Assembly (NCBI RefSeq): GCF_037975245.1
Contig: NC_092580.1
Location: 19,890,501-19,954,500 of the forward strand
From: Apostichopus japonicus
Taxonomy: Eukaryota > Echinodermata > Holothuroidea > Aspidochirotida > Stichopodidae
Length of the DNA: 64,000 bases
Direction of reading: 5' to 3'
In this document: in pieces, positions 11,931 to 26,300 of the stretch
How the letters are laid out: every line of letters begins with the position of its first letter
Numbering within the stretch: the first letter of the stretch is position 1
Translations under genes and position numbers: made by a program
Notes under the pieces: generated by a model
The model's database searches: none
The model's input: the letters and a program-made list of their open reading frames with translations, nothing else
Told to the model about the DNA's origin: nothing

Positions 11931-14900
11931 TATTGTGTCCAGAAACCATGTCTTATGATTCCCCCCCCCCCCATGACAAGTTTCTGACTTTGGGCCTGCA
12001 TGATAACCCTACACCCATCCCATCCATGTCCCTCCTCACCCCCTCCCAAATTATCAAACCCACCAACACCACTTTCATGACACTATTGTGTCCAGAAACC
12101 ATGTCTTAAGGTTCCCCCCCCCCATGACATGTTTCTGACTGCGGGCCTGCATGATAACACTACACTCATCCCATCCATGTCCCTCCTCATCCCCTCCCCA
12201 ATTATCAAACCCACCAACACCACTCTCATGACATTTTTGTGTCCAGAAACCATGTCTTATGATTCCCCCCCCCCATGATAAGTTTCTGACTGCAGGCCTG
12301 CATGAGAACCCTACACCCATCCCATCCATGTCCCTCCTCACCCCCTCCCCAATTATCAAACCCACCAACACCACTTTCATGACACTTTTGTGTCCAGAAA
12401 CCATGTCTTATGATCCCCCCCCCCCAATGAAAAGTTTCTGACTGCAGGCCTGCATGATAACGCTCCACCCATACCTCCCATCCATGTCCCTCCTAAATCC
12501 TTCCCCGATAATGAAATCCACCAACACCACTCTCATGACACTATTGTGTCCAGAAACCATGTCTAATGATTCCCTCCCCCCCACCCATAACAAGTTTCTG
12601 ATTACAGGCCTGCATGATAACTCTACAACCATCCCATCCATGTCCCTCCTCACCCCCTCCCCAATTATCAAATCCACCAACACCACTTTCATGACACTAT
12701 TGTGTCCAGAAACCATGTCTTATGATTCCCCCCCCCCCCCCCAATGACAAGTTTTTGACTGTAGGCCTGCATGATAACCCTACACCCATACCTCCCATCC
12801 ATGTTTGTCCTTACTCCCTCCCCAATTATCAAATCCATTAACACCACTTTCATGGCACTATTGTGTCCAGAAACCATGTCTTATGATTCCCCCCCCCCCC
12901 CATGACAAGTTTTTGACTGTATTCCTGCATGATAACCCTACACCCATCCTATCCATGTCCCTCCTTATCAAACTCACCAACACCACTCTCATGACACTAT
13001 TGTGTCCAGAAGCCATGTCTTATGATTCCCCCCGTGACATGTTTCTGACTAGGGGCCTGCATGATAACCCTGCACCCATCCCATCCGTGTCCCTCCTCAC
13101 CCCCTCCCCAATTATCAAACCAACCAACACCACTTTCATGACACTACATTATTGTGTCCAGAAACCATGTCTTATGATTCTCCCCCCCCCCCTGTGACAA
13201 GTTTCTGACTGCCCGCCTTCATGATAACCCTACACCCATCCCATCCATGTCCCTCCTCACCCCCTCCCCAATTATCAAATCCACCAAAACCACTTTCATG
13301 GCACTATTGTGTCCAGAAACCATGTCTTATGATTCCCCCCCCCCCCATGACAAGTTTCTGACTGCGGGCCTGCATGATAACCTTACACCCATCCTATCCA
13401 TGTCCCTCCTCACCCCTTCCCCAATTATCAAACCCACCAACACCACTTTCTTGACACTATTGTGTCCAGAAACCATGTCTTATGATTCCGCCCCCTCCCA
13501 TGACAAGTTTCTGTTTGCAGGCCTGCATGACAACGCTCCACCACACCTCCCATCCATATCCCTCATCACCCCCTCCCCATTTATCAAACCCACGAACACC
13601 ACTTTCATGACACTATTGTGTCCAGAAACCATGTCTAATGATTCCACCCTCCCCCCCCCCCCCCCATGACAAGTTTCTGACTGCAGGCCTGCATAACGCT
13701 CCACCCATACCTCCCATCCATGTCCCTCCTAAATCCTTCCCCGATAATGAAATCCACCAACACCACTCTCATGACACTATTGTGTCCAGAAACCATGTCT
13801 TATGATTCCCCCCCCCCATGACAAGTTTCTGACTGCGGGCCTGCATGATAACCCTACACCCATCCTATCCATGTCCCTCCTCACCCCTTCCCCAATTATC
13901 AAACCCACCAACACCATTCTCATGACACTTTTGTGTCCAGAAACCATGTCTTATGATTCCCCCCCCCCCCCCATGACAAGTTTCTGACTGCGGCCCTGCC
14001 TGATAACCCTACACCCATCCCATCCATGTCCCTCCTCACCCCCTCCCCAATGATCAAATCCACCAACACCACTTTCATGACACTATTGTGTCCAGAAACC
14101 ATGTCTTATGATTCCGCCCCCTCCCATGACAAGTTTCTGACTGCAGGCCTGCATGATATCCCTACACCCATACCTCCCATCCATGTCCCTCCTAAATCCT
14201 TCCCCGATAATGAAATCCACCAACACCACTCTCATGACACTATTGTGTCCAGAAACCATGTCTAATGATTCCCTCCCCCCCCCCCCCCCATGAAAAGTTT
14301 CTGACTTCGGACCTGCATGATAACCCTACACCCATCCCATCCATGTCCCTCCTTGATCCCTCCCCAATTATCAAACCCACCAACACCACTTTCATGACAC
14401 TATTGTGTCCAAAAACCATGTCTTATGATTTCCCCCCCCCCCCCCCCCCCCGTGACAAGTTTCTGATTACAGGCCTGCATGATAACGCTACACCCATATC
14501 TTCCATTCAAATCTCTCTTCAATCCCTCCCCAATTATCAAATCCACCAACACCACTTTCATGACACTTCGGTGTCCAGAAACCTGTCTTATGATTTTTCC
14601 CCCCGCCCCCATGACAAGTTTCTGACTGCGGGCCTTCATGATAACCCATACCTCCCATACCTCCCATCCATGTTTGTCCTTACTCCCTCCCTCCCCAATT
14701 ATCAAATCCATTAACACCACTTTCATGGCACTATTGTGTCCAGAAACCATGTCTTATGATTCCCTCCGTGACATGTTTCTGACTGGGGGCCTGCATGATA
14801 ACCCTGCACCCATCCCATCCATGTCCCTCCTTACCCCCTCCCCAATTATCAAACCAACCAACACCACTTTCATGACACTACATTATTGTGTCCAGAAACC

Positions 14901-17900
14901 ATGTCTTATGATTCTCTCCCCCCCCCCTGTGACAAGTTTCTGACTGCCCGCCTGCATGATAACCCTACACCCATCCCATCCATGTCCCTCCTTACCCCCT
15001 CCCCAATTATCAAATCCACCAACACCACTTTTATGGCACTATTGTGTCCAGAAACCATGTCTTATGATTCCCCCCCCATGACAAGTTTCTGACTGCGGGT
15101 CTGCATGATAACCCTACAACCATCCCATCCATGTCCCTCCTCACCCCCTCCCCAATTATCAAATCCACCAACACCACTCTCATGACACTTTTGTGTCCAG
15201 AAACCATGTCCAATGATTCCCTCCCCCCCCCCATGACAAGTTTCTGACTGCGGGCCTTGAAGATAACGCTACACCCATCCTATCCATGTCCCTCCTCACC
15301 CCCTCCCCAATTATCAAACCCACCAACACCACTTTTATGAAACTCTTGTGTCCAGAAACCATGTCTTATGATTCCCCCCCCCCCCCATGACAAGTTTCTG
15401 ACTGTGGGCCTGCATGATAACCCTACACTCATCCCATCCATGTCCCTCCTCGATCCCTCCCCAATTATCAAACCCACCAACACCACTTTCATGACACTAC
15501 TGTGTCCAGAAACCATGTCTTATGATTCCCCCCCCCCCCCCCCCCGTGACAAGTTTCTGACTGCAGGCCTGCATGATAACCCTACACCTATACCATCCAT
15601 GTCCCTCCTCACCCCGTCCCCAATTATCAAATCCACCAACACCACTTTCATGATACTATTGTGTCCTTAAACCTTGTCTAATGATTCCCCCCCCCCCATT
15701 ACATGTTTCTCACTTCGGGCCTGCATGATAACCCTACACCCGTCCCATCCATGTCCCTCCTTACCTCTCCCCAATTATATAACCCACCAACAGCACTTTC
15801 ATGACACTATTGTGTCCAGAAACCATGTCTTATGATCCCCCCCCCCCCCAATGAAAAGTTTCTGACTGCAGGCCTGCATGATAACGCTCCACCCATACCT
15901 CCCATCCATGTCCCTCCTAAATCCTTCCTCGATAATGAAATCCACCAACACCACTCTCATGACACTATTGTGTCCAGAAACCATGTCTTATGATTCCCCC
16001 CCCCCCCCCATGACAAGTTTTTGACTGCGGGCCTGCATGATAACCCTACACCCATCCCATCCATGTCCCTCCTCACCCCCTCCCAAATTATCAAACCCAC
16101 CAACACCACTTTCATGACACTATTGTGTCCAGAAACCATGTCTTATGATTCCCCCCCCCCCATGACAAGTTTCTGACTGCAGGCCTGCATGATAAACTAC
16201 ACCCATCCTATCCATGTCCCTCCTCACCCCCTCCCGAATTATCAAACCCACCAACACCACTTTTATGACACTATTGTGTCCAGAAACCATGTCTTATGAT
16301 TCCCCCGCCCCCATGACAAGTTTCTGACTGCGGCCTGCATGATAACCCTACACCCATCCCATCCATGTCCCTAATTGATCCCTGCCCAATTATGAAACCC
16401 ACCAACACCACTTTCATGACACTATTGTGTCCAGAAACCATGTCTTATGATTCCCCCCCCCCCATGACAAGTTTCTGACTTTGGGCCTGCATGATAACCC
16501 TACACCCATCCCATCCATGTCCCTCCTCACCCCCTCCCAAATTATCAAACCCACCAACACCACTTTCATGACACTATTGTGTCCAGAAACCATGTCTTAA
16601 GGTTCCCCCCCCCCCATGACATGTTTCTGACTGCGGGCCTGCATGATAACACTACACTCATCCCATCCATGTCCCTCCTCATCCCCTCCCCAATTATCAA
16701 ACCCACCAACACCACTCTCATGACATTTTTGTGTCCAGAAACCATGTCTTATGATTCCCCCCCCCCCATGATAAGTTTCTGACTGCAGGCCTGCATGATA
16801 ACGCTACACCCATCCTATCCATGTCCCTCCTCACCCCCTCCCGAATTATCAAACCCACCAACACCACTTTTATGACACTATTGTGTCCAGAAACCATGTC
16901 TTATGATTCCCCCGCCCCCATGACAAGTTTCTGACTGCGGCCTGCATGATAACCCTACACCCATCCCATCCATGTCCCTACTCGATCCCTCCCCAATTAT
17001 CAAACCCACCAATACCACTTTCATGACACTATTGTGTCCAGAAACCATGTCTTATGATTCCCCCCCCCCCCATGACAAGTTTCTGACTTTGGGCCTGCAT
17101 GATAACCCTACACCCATCCCATCCATGTCCCTACTCACCCCCTCCCAAATTATCAAACCCACCAACACCACTTTCATGACACTATTGTGTCCAGAAACCA
17201 TGTCTTATGATTCCCCCCGTGACATGTTTCTGACTGGGGGCCTGCATGATAACCCTGCACCCATCCCATCCATGTCCCTCCTCACCCCCTCCCAAATTAT
17301 CAAACCCACCAACACCACTTTCATGACACTCTTGTGTCCAGAAACCATGTCTTAAGGTTCCCCCTTTTTCCATGACATGTTTCTGACTGCGGGCCTGCAT
17401 GATAACCCTACACCCATCCCATCCATGTCCCTCCTCACCCCTTCCCCAATTATCAAATCCACCAACACCACTTTCATGACACTATTGTGTCCAGAAACCA
17501 TGTCTTATGATTCCGCCCCCTCCCATGACAAGTTTCTGACTGCGGGCCTCCATGAGAACCCTACACCCATCCCATCCATGTCCCTCCTCACCCCCTCCCC
17601 AATTATTAAACCCACCAATACCACTTTCATGACACTTTTGTGTCCAGAAACCATGTCTTATGATCCCCCCCCCCCCATGAAAAGTTTCTGACTGCAGGCC
17701 TGCATGATAACGCTCCACCCATACCTCCCATCCATGTCCCTCCTAAATCCTTCCCCGATAATGAAATCCACCAACACCACTCTCATGACACTATTGTGTC
17801 CAGAAACCATGTCTAATGATTCCCTCCCCCCCCCCCATGACAAGTTTCTGACTGCAGACCTGCATGATAACCCTACACCCATCCCATCCATGTCCCTCCT

Positions 17901-18500
17901 CGATCCCTCCCCAATTATCAAACCCACCAACACCACTTTCATGACACTATTGTGTCCAGAAACCATGTCTTATGATTCCCCCCCCCCCCCGTGACAAGTT
18001 TCTGACTGCGGGACTGCATGATAACCCTACACCCATCCCATCCATGTCCCTCCTCACCCCCTCCCCAATTATCAAACCCACCAGCACCACTTTCATGACA
18101 CTATTGTGTCCAAAAACCATGTCTTACGATTCCCCCCCCCCCCCCATGACAAGTTTCTGACTGCGGGCCTGCATGAAAACGCTACACCCATCCTATGTCC
18201 CTCCTTTGCCCCTCCCAAATGATCAAACCCACCAACACCACTTTCATGACACTCTTGTGTCCAGAAACCATGTCTAATGATTCAACCCCCCATGACAAGT
18301 TTATGACTGCGGGCCTGTATGATAACCCTACACTCATCCCATCCATGTCCCTCCTCAATCCTTCCCCGATGGTGAAATCAACCAACACCACTTTCATGAC
18401 ACTATTGTGTCCAGAAAACTTGTCGTATGATTTATCTTCCCCTGTCCCCATGACAAGTTTCTGACTACAGGCCTGCATGATAACGCTTCACCTATACCTT
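11931..18500. repeat. Minisatellite array, ~155-bp monomer, middle block
   Basis: About 42 monomers continuing the same array to the right of the transposon. Segments repeat the order seen at 5.2–9.3 kb, for example a block starting near 14,261 that matches blocks starting near 24, 3,754 and 7,170. Poly(C) length is the most variable character between otherwise near-identical copies. Confidence 0.95.
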
Positions 18501-20830
18501 CCATCCAAGCCTCTTCCTCACCCCCTCCCCAATTATGAAATCCACCAACACCATGTCCATGACACTACGGTGTCCAGAAACTTTGTCCTATGATTTATTC
18601 CCCCTCTTCCCATGACAAGTTTCTGACTACAGACCTGCATGATAACGCTACACCCATATCTTCCATCCATGGTCCTCCTCACCCCCTCCTCAATTACCAA
18701 ATCCACCAACACCACTTTCATGACACTATTGTGTCCAGAAACCATGTCTAATGATTCAACCCCCCCCATGACAAGTTTGTGACTACAGGATTGCATGATA
18801 ACGCTCCACCCATATCCCCCATCCATGCCCCTTCCTCATCCCCTCCCCAATTATGAAATCCACCAACACCATGTCCATGACACTATGGTGTCCAGAAACC
18901 TTGTCTTATGATTAATTCCCCTTCTCCTCCTGACCAGTTTAAGACTGCGGGCCTGCATGATAACACTCCACCCATACCTCCCCTCCTATCCATGCACCTC
19001 CTCAATCCCTCCCCAATTATCAAATCCACCAAAACCACTTTCATGACACTTCGATTTCCAGAAATCTTGTCGTATGATTTATCCCCCCTCTCCCCATGAC
19101 AAGTTTCTGACTACGGGCCTGCATGATTATGCTACACCCATACCTCCCATCCATATTCCTCCACACCCCCTCCCCAATGATCAAATCCACCAACACCACT
19201 TCCAAGACACCACACTGTCCAGAAATCATCCCTCATGATTCACCCCCCAAGACAAATATCTGGCTGCATGCCTGCATGATACCATTCCATCCACCTCCCA
19301 TCCATGCCCCTCCTCACCCCTACCCAATTATAAAATCCCTCATTACCACTTCCATGACACTATTCTGTCCAGAAACCATGTCTGATGATCCCCCTGCCCC
19401 CCATGACAAGTTTCTGCCTGCGGCCCTGTATGATAACGTTCCACCCATACCTCCCATCCATGTCCCTCCTCACCCCCTCCCTAATTATCACATCCACCAA
19501 CACCACTTCGGAACTTCCATGACACCACAGTTTCCAGAAATCATGCCATATGATCCCCCCAATTATAAAATCAATGTACACCACTTCCTTGACACTACAT
19601 TGTCCAGAAACCATGTCTAATGATATCCCCCTCCCCCATAACAAGTAAAAGCCTGCCGGCCTACATGATAACACTACGCCAATACCTCCCATCCATTGCC
19701 CTCAACGCCTGCCCAATTATCAAATCCACCAACATCACTTCCATGACACCACAGTGTCCAGAATCACCCCCCCCCCTCCCACAAATTTCTGACTATGTGC
19801 CTTCATGCTACCATACCTCCCATCCATGCCCTCCTCAACCCCTCCCCAAATATCAAATCCATCAACACCACTTTTATGACACTATTATGTCCAGAAACCA
19901 TGTCTAATGATTCACCCCCATGACAAGTTTCTGACTACGGGCCATAACACTACACCCATACCTCCCATCCGTGTCCCTCCTTAGTCCTTCCCCGATTATG
20001 AAATCCTCCAACACCTCGTCGATGACACCACGGTGTTCAGAAACTATGCCTTATGATTTGGCATCCCAGCTCTCCCATCGTTGATAAATTTCTGGCCAAG
20101 CCCCTATATGATTACAACTACACCCATAACTCGCATCCATACCACTCCTCACCCACTCCCCAATAATCCAATCCACCTACACCACTTCCATGTCACCATG
20201 GTTTCCAGAAACCATGTCTTATGCTTCACCAGTACACCCATACCTCCCATCCATGTTCCTCCTCAATCCCTCCCCGATTATGAAATCCACCAACACCACT
20301 TCCATGACACCACGAAGTCCAGGAATCATGCCTTATGATTTACCCCCCCCCCCCTATGACAAGTTTCAACTATGGGCAAACATGATACCACCCATCACTC
20401 CCATCCATGCCCCTTTTCACCGCCATGCTGATTATCAAATCCACTAACACCACTTCCATGACATTACGGTTTACAGAAACCATGCCTATGATTCGGCATT
20501 CCAGGCCACACACCCACCCCCCATCCCCCCTGTTGACAAATTTCTGGCTATGCGCCTGCATGATTACAGCTACACCCATAGGTATCATCCATGTCCCTCC
20601 TCACCCCCTCCCCCTCAATTATCAAATCCACCTACACATACTTCCATGTCACCAGTGTCCAGAAACCATGCCTTATTATTACTCCCCCTCCTTGACAAAT
20701 TTCTGGCTTTGCGCTTGCCTGATACCACTATGCCCATTCAACCCATACATGCCCCTCCTCATCCCCCCCCCCCCTCCCTGGCCGATCATCAAATATCCAC
20801 CTACACCACTTCCAATGACACCACTGGAAA
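18501..20830. repeat. Minisatellite array, degenerate right edge
   Basis: About 15 monomers that keep the landmarks (CATGACA, CAGAAACCATG, CATCCATG, CAACACCACTT) but with many substitutions, indels and shortened C runs. The last recognisable monomer ends near 20,830. Diverged edge monomers next to a homogeneous core are expected when unequal exchange homogenises the core of an array. Confidence 0.9.
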
Positions 20831-20865
20831 AATGTTATTCCTGTATGTGTGACTTTGCAATTCCA

Positions 20866-22080
20866 TATTTATGTGTATATGGGCCTTTACACAGTAAACC
20901 AACACGAAAATCAACACATGCAGTTTTCAGTATTGAAATTGGTATTTTCTTTGTTCTATTAGGATGAGTGTTAGTTATTTGAAGCAGAGAGATAGCATAG
21001 AAAGTTTCAACATCCTACTTGAATTTTGAAATTTTGGTCCATTGGAATTCTATGGGAAAAATAACGGGCGAACATTGACATACACCAGAAATATATAACG
21101 GTTGTAACACATTGACATACATCACATGGCAGGCAATTTTTCATAAAGTTTAAAACATATATAGTCTTGGACATTTTCCTATGATGGCATATAGTCATAC
21201 CTGCCACACAACCAAACGAGAGCAATAGGTGATGCATATCAGGCTTAGTAGTGCATGAAATAGGTAACGGTCGAACAGTATGTCAAAAATGTTCGACCGT
21301 TATAAATGTACCACAAAAAATTGCGAAACTCAAAAAGTATACAGTGCATGTAGTTCCTTTTGTGTATACAGATTCCTACCATGAAGTAGTTTATAAAAAC
21401 CATGGAAACTTCATTTGATGATGCACATGGGGGTATAGTGGTACGTTTGAAAAAGATTGACATACACATGAGTTACATTTTTGTATGTCAAACTTCTTAA
21501 AATTTGCCACCTGTGCCCCATGTGCACCAAAAAATGATGTTTTCAGTGTTGATATAAACCACTACTGGCTAAGATTCTGAGTGCAGTAACATGGATCATA
21601 TACATTTCAAATCTTTTGAGTTATGCCATTTTTTAACGTAAATTTATAACGGTCGAACATTTTTTACATGTTCGCCCGTTATCTATTTCATGCTGTACTG
21701 AGCGTGATATATACATCATATATTACTCTAATTTAATTGTGAGTTAGACATGACTGTATGCCATCATAGGAAAAGGTCAAAGACTAAGTATGTTTCAAAC
21801 TTTATGAAAAATTGCCATCTATGTGATGTATGTCAATGTTTTGCAACCGTTGTATTTTCTTGCCGTATGTCAATGTTCAACCGTTATTTTCCTATAGGAT
21901 TCTAATGGGCCATTTTTTCAAAATTCAAGTAGGAAGTTGAAACTTTTTACTCTAGCTCTTTGCTTCAAATGAGTAATATTGAACATTACAGAACATTGGA
22001 AATATCAATTTTAGGGGTGGAAAACCTCTATGTTATCATTTCGTGTTGGTTTACTGTGTATTTGCCCATATGCAAATAGG
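20866..22080. mobile_element. ~1.2-kb palindromic (long inverted repeat) element
   Basis: The outer ends pair: ACACAGTAAACCAACACGAAA near 20,890 is mirrored by its complement near 22,040–22,060, and the two arms (~500 bp each) stay alignable inwards. The arms carry repeated motifs TAACGGTCGAAC and TTGACATACA in both orientations. Near 21,266–21,303 they make a local hairpin (TAACGGTCGAACA…TGTTCGACCGTTA). No coding potential is seen. It is probably a foldback-type or long-TIR non-autonomous transposon. Confidence 0.75.
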
Positions 22081-23184
22081 CATACTACATAAAGTATGTA
22101 TCTCCCTTACATATTAACACTATAATGTGCTTGTGTTAACATACAGTATATATGTCATAAGAGGGATGTTAAATGACGTTTGGGCATAGGTTAACCAAAA
22201 GGGTTATACCCATTCATTACCTGGCCACAAAAAGGCCCTTAGAGGTATGCGCTCTATATATGTATTGCTTTGTGGTTGGTGTTCACCAAGGTACCCCACC
22301 ATGCCCCTACCGTGGGATTTGATCACATGACCAAAATGTATACCTTTACCCTATAGGATGTTAACCTATGTACGGATCCAGTGGTATGTATACATATACA
22401 TTTATATATAAATGAGATTGTAGTGAGTTGGAAAATCCAGAACAGTGGAAAAACTTCCAGGCTCAACCAGGATTCGAACCCAGGCCTCCCGCTTTATATG
22501 CGGACACCCTAACCACTAGGCTATGGACGCTGATTGTATGTCCAGAGGTTCAAATCCGGTAAGGGAGATGATAATTCTACTGTAGGTGTATGTCACGTGT
22601 ATCGAACAACACTTGTTCTGTTTTGGTGACATATTTGCCCTACTCTAGAGATCAAACATGATGCTAACCAACTCGAGGATATCGATATCGATATAAAATA
22701 TATATCTATATATTCAATATTACCTAATAATACCAAAGTTTTACATAATACATTTATTGCCTTATTTGCTTGTGGAAAAATGTTGCTGGGGTGAAAATTA
22801 TCTTTGCAAGAGCCCCTTTGGTCTATTTTACCCCCAGTCTTTTTTTATACAAAAATAGCTTGGCATGTTTACAACTGTGAATGATTAACTGGTTTATACT
22901 GGGTTCGTTGGTCAGGGTTTTTTTAAGTTTCCTTGGGGGGCTTTCATGACTTTAAAGTATTCTTTCTTTTCTTTTCTTCTTGTTTTATTTGTCTTTTTTG
23001 GGGGGTCTTTTTGTACAGAATTCTACTTTCATCTTCATTTTTGAAAAATTGATCCCCAGATTTACTTTGCAAGTCTCTTTGCAATTAATGTTGAGCAAGA
23101 ATAAATGCTTATCAAGTCAGTGGAGGATTGTTTATGCCATATTTTGAATAATATTTTGTGATTTGTTGTATTTCTACTTTGCAG
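22081..23184. other. Non-coding stretch before the first visible FANCD2 exon
   Basis: AT-rich, with a SINE-like sequence around 22.4–22.5 kb, alternating TA/ATCGATATCGAT repeats near 22.68 kb, and a T-rich run into the acceptor of the first visible FANCD2 exon at 23,183–23,184. I found no upstream FANCD2 exon here. It probably belongs to the intron that precedes the exon at 23,185. Confidence 0.6.
22380..22530 (-). repeat. tRNA-derived SINE-like sequence
   Basis: Read on the minus strand it starts GCGTCCATAGCCTAGTGGTT (A-box-like) and contains GGTTCGAATCC (B box; plus strand 22,470–22,480). The spacing is that of a tRNA promoter. The acceptor stem does not close, so it is not a functional tRNA. 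The body runs on towards 22,380 into a TA-rich tail. Confidence 0.6.
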
Positions 23185-23316
23185 GATGTGATAGGAGCTC
23201 TGGTCAAATGTATCAATGGTGGGAACGAAATAGTAAGAGATGCCAGCCTTGATTTTCTGGTCGATTTAGTCAGAGCCTCGGTCAAAGAAGTAGCCAGGTT
23301 TGCTATATTCTTCAAG
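23185..23316 (+). CDS. FANCD2: FANCD2 visible exon 1
   Basis: 44 codons, phase 0 at both ends. It starts DVIGALVKCINGGNE, matching the vertebrate stretch around residue 472. The acceptor is TTTGCAG and the donor GTCAGT. The exon before it is not in the window. Confidence 0.93.
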
Positions 23317-26300
23317 GTCAGTGTTTTCATTAGCTTTGTTTAAAATTTAAAATTAATGTTAAGATCGTAATGTTTTCGATACCATGTTTAATATCTTGAA
23401 TTGATTTCTGATGTGTGAAATATAATGTCATATGTTAAATCTTGAGCCCCAAAAGACTGAATGCGTCCGAGATAATATTTCTATTGCTTTAATATCGTTC
23501 TCTTTCTGCTCACCTTTCATATCCTATCCACTTTTCCCTGCCAAAGATAATAATAATAATAATTAAGGCTTATACAGTAAGCACAACTATTACAGAAAAT
23601 TGTGTACACTGCTGTGCTGGAAAACAACTAAATAAATCTCAAAGTAACGATACAAAAGTTAAACCTGGTCGAGATTCTGGCTGAAATCAGAACCATTGAC
23701 AAATAAGTAGTGTTTTAATTGCCTCTTAAAAGTAGCAGCATTTTGGACTTCTTTAAGGCTGTCAGGAAGCTTATTCCACAATTTAGGTCCAGCCTTCGCA
23801 AACTAGCGATACCCATACAAGGATTTAACTCGAGGCTCTATCAAAGATAAGCTCCTGAATAAAATGTATCCTTTCTCTCTAAATATAGAAAATGTTAGAA
23901 GACCTGTCCAGATTGTCATTGCCCCAGGTTCGGAAGCTCTTCTCCATCTTGAGTGGACTAACCTTTGGACAAGATGGGCAAAGAATGGCTATTCAAGTAT
24001 GTGTCAAAGCTTTACTTAATTTTTACAGACAATCCCACTGCCAGATTAACATCATCTATTAGGGCTCCAAGGCATCATATGCTTGCCCCTCCTCTTTATC
24101 AAGTCTTGCAGTCACAAACTGAAAACATTTAGTTTTATGTATTGTCTGTGTTCACGGAGGCCTCTTTGAGCCTAGGGGTCCCCTAGGGCACTGGCCTCAT
24201 CTGCGGAATGGATGATCTAGCACTGGACACTTCCCCATCTCCTTACCATGCCACCTCCCCCAAAAATGTATGTAACTTGTATGTATGTATGTATTTAGAT
24301 CCTCCTGCAAGCAGGAACTGGCGAAGAAGCCATCATTGGCTTATCAAAGCCGCAAGCAGACCGAAGTCAGTCTCATAGATTCATATTTTAACGTGCACGA
24401 TTATGAATTGTCAATTGTCAACAACTCTGTGACTGGACGACATACATTAATCTTGGAGTGACTCGAACTCGGGACATTATGATTGAAAGGTTACAGGCAT
24501 TTTTTTAACCACTGAGCTAACACTCCCTTAAAAATCAAAATGAAAAAAGCAATGAGATTTCCTCGGTACATGTTACATGCATAAGCTTTCAATACTATCT
24601 AGCTCTTTGTGATTCCTCCAGTTGGTTTCAGTTCTTTCTTAATTTTGCAGGATGAACTGTACAACTACATGCGCAAACAGCTGAACTTAAGGAACCCTAG
24701 CAACGTCAGAATTGGGGTTATTGCTGCCATCACCATCTTTGGCAAGATGTCAGAAAAAAGGTAACCAATCTTACAATTATATCATTTTCAAGTTGTCGAG
24801 AAAATTTTCAAAATCTTTGAGATCTCCCACGATGGGTATGTGTCTGTGAAATTTTTGAGGATCCTCGTTTGATAGCATTTCACCATTTTGTCCACAAGAA
24901 TTAATGAAATATATATTTTTCCTCTGGATATTTGAACTCATCGACAAGATTATTTTTGATTTTTTCCTGCCCAGCATTCTACTCTTTCTCTGCTCACTTG
25001 GCCCTGCGAAAACAAATTATGCGATATGGAAGAAATTAACTTTGAGAACATTTAGGCCTGAATAAAATTCAAACTGCTAGACAAGATATTATGAGTCTCA
25101 CCAAAGTGGGGAGGTTCAACCACAATTTTCTGCTCTTGATTTCTTCAATTATTTGCAGTCCACTTGTTGCCAAATTTTCTTTTTCAGCTTATGCCTTAAA
25201 AATTGACAGAAATTCTTAAGTAGGTATATTTCTTTATGTATACATATATGTGTTTGTTTTTCCCCTTCCAGGAGTGATGGTAAACCTTGTAGTGATGGAA
25301 GGTTCAAACAGATTTCCAGCCTGGTGAAATTAGTTCAGTCCTCCTGCAGTGCTTACCCAGAGGTTGCAGGCCTCTTCTGTGATGAGATGTCATCAATCAT
25401 TGATAAACAGGAAGTGGATAGTAAAGTGAAGGTTAGTCTGATCTCACTTTTCCTAAGTTATTATATTTAGACAAAACATCCATGATAAGTGGATATTCCA
25501 GGTAAAACTTTATGTTCTTTCACTGATGAAAGAGAAACATATTCTAAGCATCGCGGTGAAATTTGCATCCAATTCCTACCTTGTTGCTTTTTTAGATCAC
25601 AACATTTGATGTTGACATTTGAAATTCACAGTTTCACACTGACAATTTTGTATTTTGTTTCTCTTTCAAATGTACATCCAATTTTCTTCTTCAAACTTGG
25701 GATTCATTAATAAACTACAAATAATTACAACTAATTAACTCACTACTAATGAGCTAAACTACTAATTAACTAACTACGCACCATGGGTTATTGATAACTT
25801 CAAATCATCTGGAGCAAAGTTGGGATCCTATCCAATTCAAGGTCAAAAACAATAAACTGAAAAATAAAGAAAACAAAAGATTTTGCTGTCAATGTGCTAC
25901 TTTGACATCGCACCTGTTTGCTTTAAGTTCACTTATGTTTAGATGTTTAGAATAATATATTCTTTCTGTAATTAGTCGAAAGCAACTTTTGCTCCTGGTC
26001 GGTCCTTTTAACCCTTTACCATAGACATATACAAGACATGATACAAGACAAGATCCTGGCATGAAACCACTCCCTCAAATCCTCCTGACCCAACACACAT
26101 TGTACACCCACGTTATTTTCTTCTTAACTTAAACTCCCAAAGTTTAGGGCATTACGTTCTTTGTGAAACGAAATGTAAAGAAGAAAATAGCATCTGTTTA
26201 ATTTCATGAAAGTTTGCATTGTTTTTAGTACAGATTGTTAACTTTGTTACATTTCTCCTGTTTTCAGGACTGGTTTGTAGAAATAATTCTGAATGATTTC

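Noticed and set aside
22462-22530. tRNA gene on the minus strand
   Set aside because: A and B boxes are present, but the acceptor stem halves do not pair and a SINE-like body follows, so it is a SINE head.
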